NCBI GenBank assembly: GCA_030280995.1
Contig: JASXTE010000012.1
Coordinates: 11,544,501-11,608,500, forward strand
Source of the DNA: Hemileia vastatrix
Lineage: Eukaryota > Basidiomycota > Pucciniomycetes > Pucciniales > Zaghouaniaceae
DNA length: 64,000 bases
Reading direction: 5' to 3'
A model generated the notes under the pieces. That model was not told where the DNA came from, ran no database searches, and saw only the letters and a program-made list of their open reading frames with translations. This document shows, piece after piece, positions 11,701-22,227 of the stretch (position 1 is the stretch's first letter; the number at the start of each line of letters is the position of its first letter). A program made the translations under genes and the position numbers.

Positions 11701-12535
11701 ATTCTTGTACTTTGCTGCTCCACCTTCAACTTGAGGGATCTTCAGGACATCTTCACCACCAGACCTGGAACAAAAACAAGGGTTTCCCAATTGCTCACAT
11801 ATGTGGCCAAAGTAATGTTTTTGAAATGTGTAGAAGAAACCCTAGCGGTGCACAATTGGTAAGACTTACTTTTAGACCCCAATACCACTACTCTAAAACT
11901 TTTCTGCAATTCCACATCTTCATCCTCAATTCCATCTTCTAAATCTTCAAATCTTGATTCATCTTCTGAATCATATATTCTAAAATTGTGAAGTTTATCC
12001 TCATGCTGGAGGCCCAAAAATTGACGTTGATGATCTTTACAAAAATGATTTTTTTCTTCTTTCTTGATTGTCTTCTGATTTTTTTCTTGATTTTCTTCAG
12101 TTATCTTGAAATTTTTATTTTATTTTCTTGAGTTTTCTTCTATCCTACCAAAAAAACCAGGGTTTCCCCAATGCTCACAGATGTGGCCAAGGTATTGTTT
12201 TTGAAATGTGTAGAAGAAACTCTAGCAGTGCACTATTGGGAGGACTTACTTTTAGACCTCAATCTCACCACTCCACAGCTTTTCTGCATATCTTTCACCA
12301 AAGATATATATCCAATCTTCTTTTTTGAACTTGAATTAAAAATAATTTAAAATTTTGAGAGAGAACAAATACTTGATAAAAATTTTGAAGAATACTTTTA
12401 GAGAAGAGAAACATTAAAAAAGAGAAAGTTAAAAATCCACTTGGTATATCTCCAAGGGAGCTGACCTACTACAACCTGGGATTTCCTCATCTTGGGGAGA
12501 GGTTGTAGCACTTGGGTGATCAGCCCTCATCACTC
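11701..12535 (-). pseudogene. pol N-terminal spacer of E3 with internal duplication
   Basis: This is the region between the frameshift site and the RT, poorly conserved in sequence. Its start in sense (SPQDEEIPGCSRSAPLEIYQVDF, about 12425-12520) matches E5 and E1. A direct duplication of about 140 bp is visible (11772-11910 and 12150-12290, both starting GGGTTTCCC and ending CTTTTCTGCA on the plus strand). One family A hairpin is at 11999-12012. A 9-bp perfect stem lies at 12469-12477 with 12500-12508, corresponding to the conserved stem downstream of the frameshift site in E5. Confidence 0.75.
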
Positions 12536-14213
12536 TAAAAAGACAGACCCTCACTAGAGCCCAAGCCACACTCCAATAAACCAGAGGTGGAACCCACTTC
12601 TCTTCCTCTCCTACAGCAATCCATGCACTGGCACATTGAAGACAAACCAGGCCTGGTCTCCCAACCATCCTCTCCAGGAGATTATAACCTCATGTGAAGT
12701 CTCTTTTATCTTCACCAGTCAACTCCAAACTGATTCCCACATCAAACTGATAACCAATTTTTGCTTGAAAATCCATCAAGAATGGTCCACCCAAAACAGC
12801 TTTTACAGTGCCTTTGGCAAGGTAAAAATGAACCTTCCCTGAGGCTCAACCAACATCCAGCTTCACAAACTGATCAGTTCCAATCAATTCAGTGACATGT
12901 CCACCAATGCCTCTTAAATTTCCACCAATTCCTGCCTTGATGGGGAGGCCCAAATGAGTAGCCTCTAACAAAGAAATAAGGTTAATCTGAGAACCTGAAT
13001 TCACCAATGCCCTAGCCTCCCTGCCATTCGGAGGGACATTGACATAACCCAGAGGTGCAGAAAAATGAGTTTTCAACCCCTCTCCAAATTTTTCAGAAGA
13101 ATCACAAATGTATTCTACCTCCCCAGAAGAAACCCTTCTCCTGGTCAACAACTTTTTCTGCCTATCAGCCAACCCAGGACTGATAGCATACAACTCCCCA
13201 TAATTAATGGAAACCTGACCCTGATTCATCCTTTCCAGGACAGAGTCCATAACATTAACTTTTCCAGAAACCATGGGAATCTCAAAGTGAGCTCTTTACT
13301 TTATTACCTTGGTCCTAGAAGATTCTTGAAGACCAGAACCACCAACAGATTTACCATCAACAGGAATCAAACCAGATTCCTCACCAGCAGCTCTAACTCC
13401 AGAAGTCTTTGGCAATGAAGCCAAAGGGACATCCTCCTCAGAGTCAGAATCAAAATCTATAGGGATTGGCTCACCATTAATTTCCAATGTTCCAAAACTA
13501 GGGGGGCCCATATCTGCAATACCCTTCTGCATTTTATAAAGCTCCTCTTTGCTGTACTTCTTCCTAGCTGCACTCAGCTTAGGATCCACCTTTGAAACCT
13601 TAGGCTTTGGTTGGGCCTGAGAACTGCTCTTAGGCCTTCCCACATTTCCTGCTTCTACATCATAAACACCAGCCAAGAACTCCCCATTTGACTTTCCACC
13701 ACAATAATACAACTCCAAACCACCAAAGGAAGATGTAAATGAGACTCTATTAGCCTCCTTTACTTTGCCCTTGCCATCATCTCCACCTTTACCAGAAGAA
13801 GAAGCCTCATTAGGCAACTCCTCAAATCTTGGCCTCCTTGAGTTTACATTATGTCTCCTCCTCACCAAGTCCACTGCAGCCTGACCATCATTAGGCTTCC
13901 CAAAAGAACCATCTGGGAACTTGAAAAATTTCTCATCAAATTATACATTACTTTCAGACACATCCCTATTCAGTACCCAACAATCATTGGACTTGTGGGC
14001 CTTCCTGCTGTAATAAGAGCAAACCCATGTATCACTCCTACCAAGCCTCCTATCAAAATCTCTAGGCTGAGAAGGAGTCTTATTGGCCTTCTGAGCCTCC
14101 TGAACAAAAATATGCAGCTGCCTGGTTAAATCAGCCAACTGCTCCACCACAGGGTCCACCTCCTTAGGATTCTCAGGAGCCTCTCCCTTTTTCACCACTT
14201 CCTTCTTTCTGGA
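12536..14213 (-). pseudogene. gag C-terminal part and protease of E3
   Basis: The minus strand continues gag after the E4 insertion. A zinc-knuckle remnant CSYYSRKAHKSNDC (second Cys changed to Tyr, about 13990-14030) is followed by the conserved linker KMQKGIADMGPPSFG and SDSEEDVPLASLPK (13296-13874). The retropepsin domain (12846-13274) reads ALVNSGSQINL, where the catalytic Asp of DSG is replaced by Asn, consistent with a G-to-A change. The C-terminal Cys-rich tail survives only as CLQC (about 12630). Restarts of the frame at 13275, 13880-13940 and 12690-12840 show decay. Confidence 0.85.
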
Positions 14214-14986
14214 TGTCACGCTCCACGTGACACTCGAGGCGAAAGCAGCTCATTAAATCAATAATATCGAGTCCTAAATCTATACTCGAAGCACAGAAAG
14301 CAATTCTCCATAGCAACTGCAATTTTCCTTTGTGTACTTACTATTTAACTGCGCTAGCCTAAACTCTAAATCTAAATTAGTCAATCGCCCAATAGGGTGC
14401 CTTAGTCTCCTTTTCAATAAGCGACGCACAGCGCTAGGTTCAACAAAATAGTACAGTAGTAGTTTTTCATTAAAGTTTTGTTAATTAATTAAAAAGGGGT
14501 AAATTGAGCATGGACGGATATTTAGCGAAGAGGGTCTAAGTGTATGTTAGTAATAGTTAATGGTATGGGAATGGTGCGATGGAAGGGAGGTCAATGCGAG
14601 GAGGAACAAAGGATATAAAAGGGTTGGGTATTTTGGTTCGATATTCCTTAGAATTAAATTATAAATCGTATTTACATTAATAGTGGTAAATCTTTAAAGT
14701 TAAAACATTGTTATTGTATCTTTCTTTCAAATTCTCAATATTCATTTCTAAATCCTAAATATTTGATTATTGAGTTTCCAACCCTTCGTGAGATCTTAAG
14801 AATTCCTATTACCTTTGAAACTATTTTATAATTCTTCTCGAACGAATCTTGAACCTGTAGTGCTTACTTTGAGTGACCTTCAAATCACTTCCTCAAATCA
14901 TTCCTCTGTGCCTCGAAGAAGTTTCTAAATCTCTCATCTTACTTTCAGGAACATCCTCGACCTTGTGCGTAGGTCGTCCGGTGACA
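14214..14986 (+). repeat. 5' LTR of E4
   Basis: Begins TGTCACGCTCC and ends CCGGTGACA. It contains a TATA box (14613-14620) and the presumed RNA start region (14651-14663). Confidence 0.95.
14613..14620 (+). promoter_or_regulatory. TATA box of family B LTR promoter
   Basis: ATATAAAA lies 38 bp before GAATTAAATTATA (14651), which I infer as the start of the R region because its complement follows the LTR. The same arrangement is in the 3' LTR (22627-22677). Confidence 0.55.
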
Positions 14987-14987
14987 G

Positions 14988-15000
14988 TATAATTTAATTC
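14988..15000 (+). promoter_or_regulatory. self-priming site (PBS) of E4
   Basis: TATAATTTAATTC starts 2 nt after the 5' LTR and is the exact 13-nt reverse complement of GAATTAAATTATA at 14651-14663. No tRNA-type TGG primer site is present. In Tf1 of fission yeast the mRNA 5' end folds back in this way to prime reverse transcription. The pair is kept in E2 (2192-2204 with 2550-2562, one mismatch). Confidence 0.65.
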
Positions 15001-15058
15001 TCCGTAGTTCTCATTCTTTGCACTACTACGTCCTTTTAGGTGTTTTTAAAATTTTAAA

Positions 15059-16246
15059 ATGGCACCTGTTCAACGCACTCCTCCTACGGGCGCTACTACT
15101 AGAGCTCGCGCTAGAGGCAGGCCAACAGCCGCAAGGTCTGTTCCCCGCACTCACTCTTTGGAACCACTTGACCTTAGGGAACGGCAACATTCAGTTCAAT
15201 CTGTAGAAGACATCCCACAAGATTTTGAGGATTCTAGTGATGAAGAAGAAGGAGAGGATACAATGCACGAGGCACCATCCGCCCCAGTCAATCACCCTTC
15301 TGGTCAATCCTCAGAACCTGGACCATCTAACTCTCTGGAAGATTTCATGAGACTTTTCATGAAAACCCTTTCAAATCCAACGTCTTCAGAGGGATCTAAA
15401 TTCAAAACTCCTTCTATGAAATCTCCTGACAAATTCGACAGAGATCACCCCAACAGATTGCGACCCTTCTTGCAAACCTGCAAGCTACTGTTCCATAATG
15501 ACCCTCGAACCTTTAATAGCGAACAATCAAAAGTCGTTTACACTTCTTCATTCCTAGCCGGGAAAGAAGCAAGATGGTTCGAACCTTATCTGCTCATGCT
15601 TTCTTCGACAGAAACCCACTTACTTATCAATAATTGGGAAAAGTTCGAAGACCAACTTTTTACGTTGTTTGGAGACCCTAATGAAACGGACAACGCAGAA
15701 ATTGAACTTGATTTCCTTCGCATGAGTGATAATGGTAAAGCCTCTGAATACATCTTGAACTTCAGAGCACTTCAGACTCGAGTAGGTTGGAATGATGCTG
15801 CCCTTAAGTATCATTTCAAGAAAGGACTTCCTTCGAGGATTCTGGATCAATTAAATCTTCACGGTCAGAAGATGACTACTTTAACAGATTTAATGGATCC
15901 AACCCTCGAACTTGAAGGCGTTTATCAAGGATGACTTCAACATTGTCAATATGCCAACAAATCTCAAGGCCTAAATTTTAAATTGGGATCTTCTTCACAC
16001 CCACAACCAAATCAATCCTCCTCGACTCAATCCAAACCCAATAAGGGAAAGGATAAACCTCAACCAAAAGGCTCGACCCCAAGCAATATCAGCAAAGTAC
16101 TGGATCCTAAAGGGGAACTTAAAGAAGCTGAGAGGAAAAGACAAGCAGATAATGGGTTATGTATGTATTGTGGGGGTAAGCACAAGTTGGAAGACTGTGT
16201 AAAGTTGAAAGAAAGAGAAGGTACTAGTTCGAAGTCAAAAAACTAG
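15059..16246 (+). pseudogene. gag of E4 (one nonsense codon)
   Basis: The ATG at 15059 opens a 395-codon frame broken only by TGA at 15932-15934. In E2 the codon there is CAA (GGACAACTTCAAC), so the ancestor was probably CGA. The N-terminus is basic and Pro/Arg-rich (ATTRARARGRP), followed by an acidic SSDEEEGED stretch. The capsid region (about residues 85-290) follows with FDRDHPNRLRPFLQTCKLLF, RWFEPYL and a retrotransposon gag-like NYFxxL-type core. After the stop come a Ser/Pro/Lys linker and a short zinc knuckle CMYCGGKHKLEDC (C-X2-C-X3-H-X4-C, one residue shorter than usual). It ends TAG at 16244-16246, inside the frameshift signal. Confidence 0.93.
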
Positions 16247-16280
16247 TAGATAGTTTACTTGTGTGCAAAGCAAACTATCT
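16237..16280 (+). promoter_or_regulatory. -1 ribosomal frameshift signal, gag to pol, E4
   Basis: In the gag frame the codons TCA AAA AAC TAG contain the slippery heptamer A AAA AAC (16237-16243). Four bases later AGATAGTTT (16248-16256) pairs perfectly with AAACTATCT (16272-16280), a 9-bp stem with a 15-nt loop. The -1 frame is open from here through pol. E2 keeps the heptamer (25577-25583) and most of the stem (25589-25596 with 25612-25619, one GU pair). Confidence 0.75.
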
Positions 16281-19200
16281 TATCTCTCCCAGTGCACAGA
16301 ACCTCCATGTCTTAAGGACTGGAGTTGCCTTAAACCGCTTGAGATTCATTCTTTTTAAGGAGGATATCCCCTTCAGTTGTCTTATAGACTCTGGAGCTTC
16401 AATTTCTTTTGTTAGTTTATCTTTTGCCGAGAAGCTTCAACTAACATTTACAGATATCGATCGAACTCCAATCTATTTGGTCGAATCAGAGGAACCCAAA
16501 TATTGGGTAAGTAAGAAAGTTTTATGGGTTTTCAACTTTCCGAACTTTCCCCCCTTCGAGTGGGAATTATCAGTCTTGGACGCCCCAAGGATGGACAATA
16601 CCATTCTTGGCCATGACTTTTTAACGCATTGGAATCCCGAAATTGATTGGACTAAGGGATTGATCACCCCATGCTCTAAGTATATTTCTGATTCTTCAAT
16701 GCAGGTCAATAGGGAGTTAAACAACCCGCCTGACAACGTCCTGCTAGAGGACAAGTCTCTGCCAGATGACTTGCAAGCATTTGATCCTTCTCTAAATGAG
16801 AAATTGGCTAACCCTTCTAGCTCGATGACTTCACTTGAAGAGGATTTAAATTGCCTCGAAGTAATCGAATTCTGCTCTCTCAATACAGGTATCCCCTCGA
16901 CAGATTCTCTTGAAGATGAAGAGGACAACCAAATCAACGTTGAAGCAATTAAATCAACTCTACCAGAAATCTACCACAATTTCCTTGATGTTTTCTCAAT
17001 CCGCAAGTCCGATAAGTTACCACCTCATCGACCCTACGACCATCAAATAGAGTTAATAGGCCCAGTACCTCCAGCAGGTCCTTTCTATTATTTATCGAAG
17101 GACGAATCTCAAGTTCTTCAAGACTACATTGCAGAGAATTTAGCCAAAGGTTTCATCAGAGCCAGTAAATCTCCAACCGGCTCCCCTTTCTTCTTTGTAA
17201 AAAATAAGGATGGTAGTCTTAGGTTGTGTGTTGACTATAGAAAGCTCAACACAGTCACGAAGAAGAACGCATATCCTGTTCCTCCTATGTCATTACTTCT
17301 TACCCTTCTCAATGGTGCTAATTTCTTTTCTAAAATTGATCTTAGAGGCGCTTACAATCTGATTCTCATTGCAGAAGGTCATGAACCACTGACTGCAATG
17401 CGCACTAGATTTGGTAGTTTTGAATATTTAGTTATGCCTTTTGGATTATGTAACGCACCTTCAACTTTTCAAACTTTTGTTAATGATATCTTTCAAGATG
17501 TTGTTGAACAATTTGTAGTCGTCTATTTAGATGATATTTTAATATTCTTGAAAACACTAGATGAACATATTCATCATGATCGACAGGTCCTAAATCGTCT
17601 TCGAGATCATGGTCTCTACGCCAAGCATAATAAATGCGAATTCCACCTCAAATCAATTGATTTTTTGGGTTTTACGTTGTCCACTGACGGTTTAGTCATG
17701 GATGATAAAAAAGTCCAGAAAATCCTGGAATGGCCTGAGCCCAAAAACATTAAATTGCTCCAAGGATTTCTGGGTTTTGCAAACTTCTATAGAAGATTTA
17801 TTAAAGATTACTCTAAAACTATTTCCAATCTTACTTCTCTTCTTAGAAAAGACATTCCTTTTGTTCTTACTTCTACAGCACGAAAGGAATTCGAAGCACT
17901 AAAAACGGCGTTCACCACAGCCCCAATTCTTTGAAATTTTGATCCTTCTGCCTCAACAATAGTTGAGACAGATGCGTGCAATTATGCTATTGCAGGGGTC
18001 ATCTCCCAATTAAATCCTGAAACAAATTTGTTTCATCCTGTTGCTTTTGAGTCACGCAAACTCATAGCCGCAGAATTAAATTATGAAATTCATGACAAAG
18101 AGCTTTTAGCTATTATCCATTGCCTTAAAAAATGGTGTTCTTTTCTTCTCAGCCTAGATAGTCCTTTTCAAATCTTAACAGATCATAATGCTTTGAAATA
18201 CTTCATGTCTTCTAAAGTGTTAACCAGACGTCAAGCCAGGTGGGCTGAATTTTTGTCTGAATTTTCTTTCTCTATTTCCTATCTCCCAGGAAAAAACTGC
18301 ATTGTCCCATATATCTTGTCACGTCGGGACGACATTTACCCACAGCGGGGGGACGCATTTGCTGACAAGAGCCCAGCAAATGTGCAATCAATCCTCAAAG
18401 AATCAATGTTAATGACTCATCAACTTAATTCAATGACAATTCAATCTTTTCAAAATCCACTATCCAACATCCTTGAAGCTCAGTCGAAGGACGAATATTG
18501 TTTAGGGTTAAAAGACAAAATACTCTCGAAGCAAGGGGCCAAAAGATTTAGTATTGAATCAGGCCTATTAGTCTTTTAAGGTAGAGTAGTCATACCCGAC
18601 AACAATGAGATAAAATTATGGATTTTCAACAGTCGACATGATTCTCCATTAGCTGGTCATTTTCGGGTTGATAAAACCTACCAGTTAATAGCGAGGGATT
18701 TCTTCTGGCCAGGTATGACCAGGGAAATCAAAGCCTATATAAAAGCTTGTTACGAATGTAATAGGAATAAGGCTCCCCGTCACCGGAAGCATGGGTTGCT
18801 TCAACCACTTCCTATTCCCTCTAAACCTTGGGAATCTTTATCGATGGATTTCATTTCTCAACTTCCTTTTTCTAATGATTTTGATGCTATATTAGTAATA
18901 GTAGATAGATTTTCAAAAATTTCTATTTTCATTAAAACCACTACTCACCACGCAATATGGGGGGCGGACTTGTTAGCAAGTCCGCAACCTTGGACTCAAG
19001 TTCACCACAGATTGAACACACATTGAGCTATTGACAAAGGAACCATACAATCAGGGATAAACACCACTCAGCAGAACAGTTTTAGGTGGGTCTTCAAGTA
19101 GAGTTCAATATGAGTTCAGTATGAGTTCAGTCTGAGTTCCATCTGAGTTGTGCCTGAGTTCAGGTTGGGGACTTGCTAGCAAGTCCACCCCCTATATTGC

Positions 19201-20156
19201 GTAGTGACTACTGCTACTGCAGAAGATTTGTCAAAATTGTTTCTAGAATATGTATTTTCTAAACACGGCTTACCAAATGATATTATTTCAGATAGAGGCT
19301 CATTGTTTGTATCCACATTCTGGACCCAACTGTGTCGACAACTCAATATCACGAGGAACCTCTCCACGGCCTATCACCCTGAAACCGATGGTCAAACAGA
19401 AAGAGTTAACCAAATCCTCAAACAATATCTTCGAATGTATGTCAGTTACCAAAAAGACGATTGGACCACATGGTTACCATTGGCCAAATTTGCTTATAAT
19501 AACTCGACTCATTCTTCAACATGACAATCTCCCTTAGAAACCATTTATGGACGACATCCTCGATTCAACTCAATCCATGTAGGAACTAATCATCCTGCGG
19601 AACATTATCTTGAACTATATCACGACTTCAAGAAGAACTTAAAACAAATTTGGAATCAGTGATTCGAAGATACAAGGAACAGGCCGACAAACATCGACAA
19701 TCTGCTTCTTCCTTTAAACCAGGCGACAAAGTATGGCTCAATGCACGAAACATTCGAACAACACAACCATCAAAGAAACTGGCTGAAAAGCTCTTGGGAC
19801 CATTCGAAATTGACTCTGAAGTCTCTAAAACTGCATTTCGACTCAAGTTACCTCCTAAATGGCAGGTGATTCACCCTGTTTTCCATGTATCTCTCCTGGA
19901 ACTGGCTCAAGAAATATACCCGGGCAAGAACCAACCCCCTCCAGAACCGGTCGAAGTAGAAGATCATCTAGAGTGGGAAGTAAGTCGTATCCTTGATTCA
20001 AGAATACACAAGGGGAAACTTCAATACCTCGTGGAATGGGAAGGCTTCCTCAATGACTCAGACAAAACATCCTGGGAACCAGCCATCAATGTTTCTAACT
20101 CCCCTGAACTCCTAAAATCTTTTCATTTGAAATATCCTTTAAAACCAAAACCTTAA
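16240..20156 (+). pseudogene. pol of E4: PR-RT-RH-IN-chromodomain
   Basis: Reached by -1 frameshift, since no nearby ATG exists. Protease: CLIDSGASISFVS (about 16380). RT: KDGSLRLCVDYRKLN, LVMPFGLCNAPSTFQ and YLDD (17521-17535). RNase H: VETDACNYAIAGV, then DHNALKYFMS. Integrase: H..H..C..C zinc domain (18640-18765), MDFIS with the first Asp, SDRGSLF with the second, [13 protein letters not shown] with the Glu. GPF module, then chromodomain EVEDHLEWEVSRILDSRIHK through FHLKYPLKP, ending TAA at 20154. Damage: TGA 17932, TAA at about 18577, MITE 18946-19206, TGA at about 19522 and a 2-bp insertion near 19612. Two or three of the stops look like CGA to TGA. Chromodomains are known to steer integration to heterochromatin. 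Confidence 0.94.
18946..19206. mobile_element. 261-bp MITE in the integrase of E4
   Basis: The left end CACCACGCAATATGGGGGG and right end (reverse complement CACTACGCAATATAGGGGG) form terminal inverted repeats of about 45 bp with few differences. Each includes the 18-bp palindrome GGACTTGCTAGCAAGTCC or a one-base variant. It is flanked by ACTACT on both sides (18940-18945, 19207-19212), although the flanking sequence is repetitive, so the target duplication length is uncertain. Between the ends are about six GAGTTC repeats. There is no coding capacity. It splits the integrase between its first and second Asp. E2 lacks it at the same place (28270). Confidence 0.85.
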
Positions 20157-21278
20157 AATTTCTTTTATTTTAAATTTTCTTTTTCTTTTTTTTTCTTCTT
20201 TCTTTCTTTTTCTCGTAAAAATACTAAAAACACCTCTTAAATTTCTTAGCCTTGTTTTCTCTTTTCTCTCTCTTCTTTTTCCTTCTTCTCCTTCTATATA
20301 ATTTTTCTCTAAAAACCAACTAAAAGTAAAATCAAAAGTAAAATAAAATAAAATAAAAATAAAATAAAATAAATACAATAAACATAAACAATAAAATAAA
20401 AATAAAATAAAATAAAATAAATAGAATAAACATAAATAATAAAATAAAATAAAAAACTCTTAAATCTCTCTAAATATTTTCTTTCTTTTCTTTTTCAATT
20501 CTCTAAAATATATTCTTTTCTTAAATTTAAAATTCTCTTTAAAATTTTCTTCTCTAAAAATTTATTCTCTCTTTAAAAATTTTCTTTTCTTCAAACCATC
20601 AAATCTTGTACGGCACAACCATTTCCTCAAACTTAACTTCAACCTCTAAATCTCCCTATAATAATTCTTTGAACAAATGATTCTTCTTTTCAAATTCTCT
20701 TTAAATTCTAAATTCTGTTTTTTTTCTTTTCTTTCTTCTTCCTCTCTTTTCAACTAAAATTTCCTAAAGAAAAATCAATCAACAACTTTTCACAAAAAAG
20801 AAAAAAAAAATTTCTTCTTTCATTAAATTCTCAATTCAACAAACTCATCTCAATCACCAACAGTTTCTTTTTCTCTCTTTTCTTACATAAATTTTTTTCT
20901 TTTAAAATTTAAAACTTCCTTTAATTAAAATAACTTCTTTCTTTCTTATTTAAATTTCTTCTTTCAAATTCTAAAGCAAAATTTTATTTAAAACTTCTTT
21001 TTTCTTCTCTCTCCCCTAAATCTTATAAAAAATAATAATATTCACCTACAATAAAAAAATAAAATAAAATAAAATAAAATAAAATAAAATAAAATAAAAT
21101 AAAATAAAATATAACTAAAATACAATTTTACTTTTCTACTTCTTTACATCTCTCTTTTTTTTATTTTAATTTTTTTTTTTAATTTTTCTCGAACCAATCT
21201 TTTCATGTTCTCCAAAACTACCCTTATCTCCTTCCTGCATTTCTCAAATACCTCCTCCTCTCCTACCGGAACCACCTC
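20157..21278 (+). other. low-complexity spacer of E4 between pol and antisense gene
   Basis: Pyrimidine-rich sequence (TTTCTTTC type) with (TAAAA)n tracts at about 20335-20455 and 21052-21112. No gene is seen on either strand. The homologous spacer in E2 has a far longer (TAAAA)n array (29425-29945). Confidence 0.8.
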
Positions 21279-22119
21279 TCAAATCTCCAAGAGTTCTTCT
21301 GCCATGTTGAAGGAAGCAGCGTTGATAATTGTGTCGACCTCCCCACACAACTCTTCCACGAACCTTACTCGTCGACCTTGACGAGGTTTCTTCGACCACA
21401 CCTGGTCCAGTGTGTCTTCAGGTTCTTTGACTACATCCGTGGCCGGAGGATTTGCCTCAGTTGGTAAAAGCGGCGCAGGCTCCACAATCGGGTCTTCAAG
21501 AGTATTCGATGTCTAAACAAAACTCATCAGTAACCTCATCCTTAAAAAAAAATAACAATTGAAAACTTACCTCGAAGATGGGGTCAGGCTCTAAGAATAA
21601 CCTTGGCGCCACCTCTACCTCTGCTTCTCGTTCCTCCTCGTTGTCTTCGATGACCACCCGTCGTTTCTTGGGTGCCCGCCCTGGAACAGGGACTTCATCT
21701 TCATCTTCCTCCACCAACTCGTCAACCTCTTCCTCGACACCTTGCTTCGAACTCGTGGCCTGGGTTACCCAGGTTGTGATCTCGTTATTTAGCTCCTTAT
21801 CATTCTCCCCCACCGATTGTTCATCTTCAATCAAGACATCCCAAATGTCTTCGACCACCTCTTTTGTTTTAGGGATTACCCAAAACTTGGTCTTGGTAAA
21901 CCATTGTTTGATCTCTGCGTTCTTCGTCAACGCATTGCACGCCACTTGTCGCCAATGGCAAAACTCACATTTCTGGCGAGGGCCTCGAGTCGCCGTACTT
22001 TCGACACAAAAGTATTCCATGCTTTCACAAGCTGTGCAAGTTTGTGAAAATTGTGGCGTAATCATTCCCCCATCTGCTTTAGGGTGTGGAGGCGTAGGTG
22101 TGGGAGTAGGGCAGCTCAT
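21279..22119 (-). CDS. antisense spliced gene of E4, Zn2Cys6-like protein
   Basis: It is encoded opposite to pol. Exon 1 is 22119-21571 (183 codons from ATG), the intron 21570-21513 (58 nt, GTAAGT..TTTAG, branch-like TTACTGAT), and exon 2 21512-21279 ending TGA. Both exons join in phase 0, giving an intact 260-residue protein in an element whose own genes are broken. C28-X2-C31-X6-C38-X12-C51-X2-C54-X6-C61 fits the published Zn2Cys6 binuclear cluster spacing, although the usual basic residues between Cys 2 and 3 are absent. A highly acidic stretch (129-142), a PKKRRV nuclear-localisation-type motif (150-155) and an acidic/Pro C-terminus follow. E2 has a decayed homologue with the intron at the same place. 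Function unknown. A nuclear nucleic-acid-binding or transcriptional role is an inference. Confidence 0.72.
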
Positions 22120-22210
22120 TATAAAAGGGGAAATTAATAAGTGAGGAGAAAGTTATAGAAGAAGGGAAACTAGTGTGGGAAGATGGCTCAAGCTCAACGG
22201 AGTTCGCGAT

Positions 22211-22220
22211 TCTTATACCC
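22211..22220 (-). promoter_or_regulatory. TATA-like box for antisense gene of E4
   Basis: On the minus strand GGGTATAAGA lies 8 bp from the 3' LTR and about 92 bp upstream of the antisense ATG. E2 has AGGTATAAAAC at the same place (31398-31407). Conservation between copies in an otherwise variable stretch suggests a promoter element. No adjacent purine-rich tract is visible where the plus-strand primer would normally be. Confidence 0.5.
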
Positions 22221-22227
22221 AGGCATC

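Noticed and set aside
18300..18700. Possible envelope-like or extra gene around the RNase H-integrase boundary of E4
   Set aside because: The frame is continuous with integrase and matches E2 residue by residue; the apparent gap is a single TAA at about 18577.
21578..22144. Plus-strand 188-codon frame opposite the antisense gene of E4
   Set aside because: It is a Ser-rich complement of the acidic minus-strand gene; the minus strand has the ATG, intron, cysteine motif and a homologue in E2.
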